Assembly (NCBI GenBank): GCA_027574665.1
Contig: CM050653.1
Span: 43,784,118-43,848,117 of the forward strand
From: Rhynochetos jubatus
Lineage: Eukaryota > Chordata > Aves > Eurypygiformes > Rhynochetidae
DNA: 64,000 nucleotides
Direction of reading: 5' to 3'
Numbering within the stretch: the first letter of the stretch is position 1; each line of letters begins with the position of its first letter. Below the pieces are notes generated by a model, which worked only from the letters and a program-made list of their open reading frames with translations, did no database searches and had not been told where the DNA came from. The position numbers and the translations under genes are program-made. This document shows, piece by piece, positions 62,101 through 64,000 of the stretch.

Positions 62101-64000
62101 TATCTGCTTTTTGCTTGCTACATTAAACAGAGAGGTGTCGGATGGAAGGCTGGTCTTCCATGTATGATTACAGAAGAGCGCAGGCAGAGGCTGCAGAAGT
62201 TTTACTATGCAGAAAGTCATCAATAACCTCAATCCACCGACATAAGTCGTACCAGTGCAGGTGAGCTCTGTCTCCATTCCCTGAACAACCCTCAACAACA
62301 GGGCCCAAGTTAGCATCTTGTCAGCTCTCAAGATCAACCCATTTTTCAGCAATCACAAAGCTCTCGGTCACTAGCAACCTGGCCCTGTTGAAATCCTCAA
62401 GCACAAAGCCACCTCTGTGGATAATTTTGTCTTTGTATAAAAATACAAGACAGGTTCAAGCCCTTAAAGTATAACTACTCCACAGAGTGTTTCCCGTTCA
62501 TGTCCATAATGAACCATATACATATCATGAATACTTCTTAAAACCAGACGTACGACCTGCTGCTGTACACATACCCAATATAAAAATCTGGACAGACAGA
62601 GCTGGAGTATAAGTGAAACGAAACCAAATTAAAAACTGCATAACCAAGAGGACATATTAGAATTTGCCAGATAAAACATATACGCAGCATCATAAACACA
62701 GTTGCACAGTGCCCTCCAAGGGCAGCAAAGCTGAAAGTCAAATAATAAAATTAAGGGGTATACAAGGGAGCGTGCACAGAAGGGATTTCAACCCTCTTTG
62801 TTCTTAGCCATGATACAATTTCACAGCCGCTCTCAAGATTCATCGTTCCGATGTTTGGCATGCAAGAGCAGAGAATGCAGTTCATTTGGGAATTACCGAG
62901 CCAGGATGTGCCAAACAGAATCTACCACAGCGTCAGCCAGCTCCTGCCACGGCGTCCGAGGAGCCTGGCCATCAAAACATTCCTGATTTTTAAAGGGAGC
63001 CAACAAACACACACAGGACTATCTTCAGAAAGGTGAATTCCTGCAATATTAGCTGAGCAACGCACAGTAAAGAAGCTGCTCCTGTGCAGCTATTGTCTGA
63101 GTAGGCAGGCAGAGGACTTCGCCTGCAGGAGCTGCTACCTACACATACTTTGAATTCATCGAGTGTAGAAATAGTATTATTTGTATGGTTTGCAAGCTCG
63201 ACCATACACAGCTGCCGAGGATCTCTAAATTAGTTAATACACTGTTTCAAAAGGAAGAGTTATTTCTCCAGGGATCATGTGCCAAACAAAGCAGGGAGGG
63301 AATGCTGAACCGCTGGTAGTTTCTATGACAAAAGGTATTTTTCAACTACACACAGCACTAATTACGAAGGTTCTTCCTATCCTACGGATGGAAACTTCTC
63401 ACAGAAAACACTGACATTTCAGAAAAACAACATGGGGGGGAAACAGTGCTGATGCCACTTTCGTAAACTGATAATTTTCATTAAACGCTATCTGCGTTTT
63501 TTATTTCTATGTGGAAGTAAAACCCAGCATTTATGTCATTCTTGATTTAATAACTTGAGTCTGCACATTAAAAAAAAAAAAGGTCATACCAAAATTAAGC
63601 TTTTTAATTATGAAACCTAAGACCAATAAGTTTATGCTAGAATATGGCTATGTTCTTGAAGGACTATTCCAAGAATGAAAATAATAAAACCAACGCTGAT
63701 ATTACAGTTTAACAGTGACAATCCATCCTTAGATAATACAGTGGATTTAAAAGCACACATTATTAGAGTTGGAGGCATTAAGGAAACACATTTGCAAAAG
63801 ATTACAAGCACCATAAAACCAAACGTAATCAAAACAAACACCAGACTTCCATAATATGTAGACAAAATATATTAATTATAATATGAAACTATTGAGTTCA
63901 AAACCACCTTTGAGCCACACATTTTCTGCGGACTTCTCTCCAGCCAAGAAATCTTAATTCCACATTGCAAAGTTTGAAAACTATGAATATTCCACATGTT

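Overview
The window is a piece of a bird nuclear genome. The evidence is chicken-repeat-1 (CR1) LINEs with the octamer-type ATTCTATGA tail, an avian ERVL-type solo LTR, compact GT-AG introns, sharp CpG islands, and the vertebrate gene order RPL15 - NKIRAS1 - UBE2E1. Three protein-coding genes are supported, all assembled here exon by exon from conserved protein sequence and splice sites.

Layout, left to right. Positions 1-7.36 kb: intergenic sequence downstream of RPL15, with no gene recognised; the neighbour expected from vertebrate synteny, NR1D2, would lie beyond the left edge. 7.39-11.68 kb: complete RPL15 on the minus strand (noncoding TOP exon plus three coding exons, 204 aa). 11.3-12.4 kb: a CpG island that serves as the divergent RPL15/NKIRAS1 promoter. 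11.8-25.2 kb: complete NKIRAS1 (kappaB-Ras1) coding region on the plus strand (three coding exons, 191 aa), with a 90-bp minisatellite in the first intron. 25.2-27.6 kb: tail-to-tail intergenic gap. 27.6-64.0 kb: 3' part of UBE2E1 on the minus strand, with the last three coding exons (residues 68-193, ubiquitin-conjugating core with the catalytic Cys). The rest, 36.7-64 kb, is one long intron whose upstream exons I could not find.

Repeats sit mostly in UBE2E1 introns. They are one 1.9-kb CR1 with most of a reverse transcriptase (28.8-30.65 kb), a 3'-end CR1 stub (48.2 kb), an internally deleted CR1 (51.9-52.1 kb), several ancient CR1/L3-like remnants (48.5, 50.5, 58.7 kb) and a solo LTR (54.3-55.0 kb). 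A second, intragenic CpG island with a CTCF-like site lies directly upstream of the UBE2E1 penultimate exon (31.3-31.7 kb).

The genes do not form a pathway in the bacterial sense. RPL15 is a ribosomal housekeeping gene, NKIRAS1 an atypical small GTPase that restrains NF-kappaB signalling through IkappaB, and UBE2E1 a ubiquitin E2. The shared promoter probably couples basal expression of RPL15 and NKIRAS1. I found no clearly new biological system. The most checkable oddities are the intragenic CpG island with an in-frame 149-codon open extension into UBE2E1, the minisatellite in NKIRAS1 intron 1, and the internally deleted CR1.
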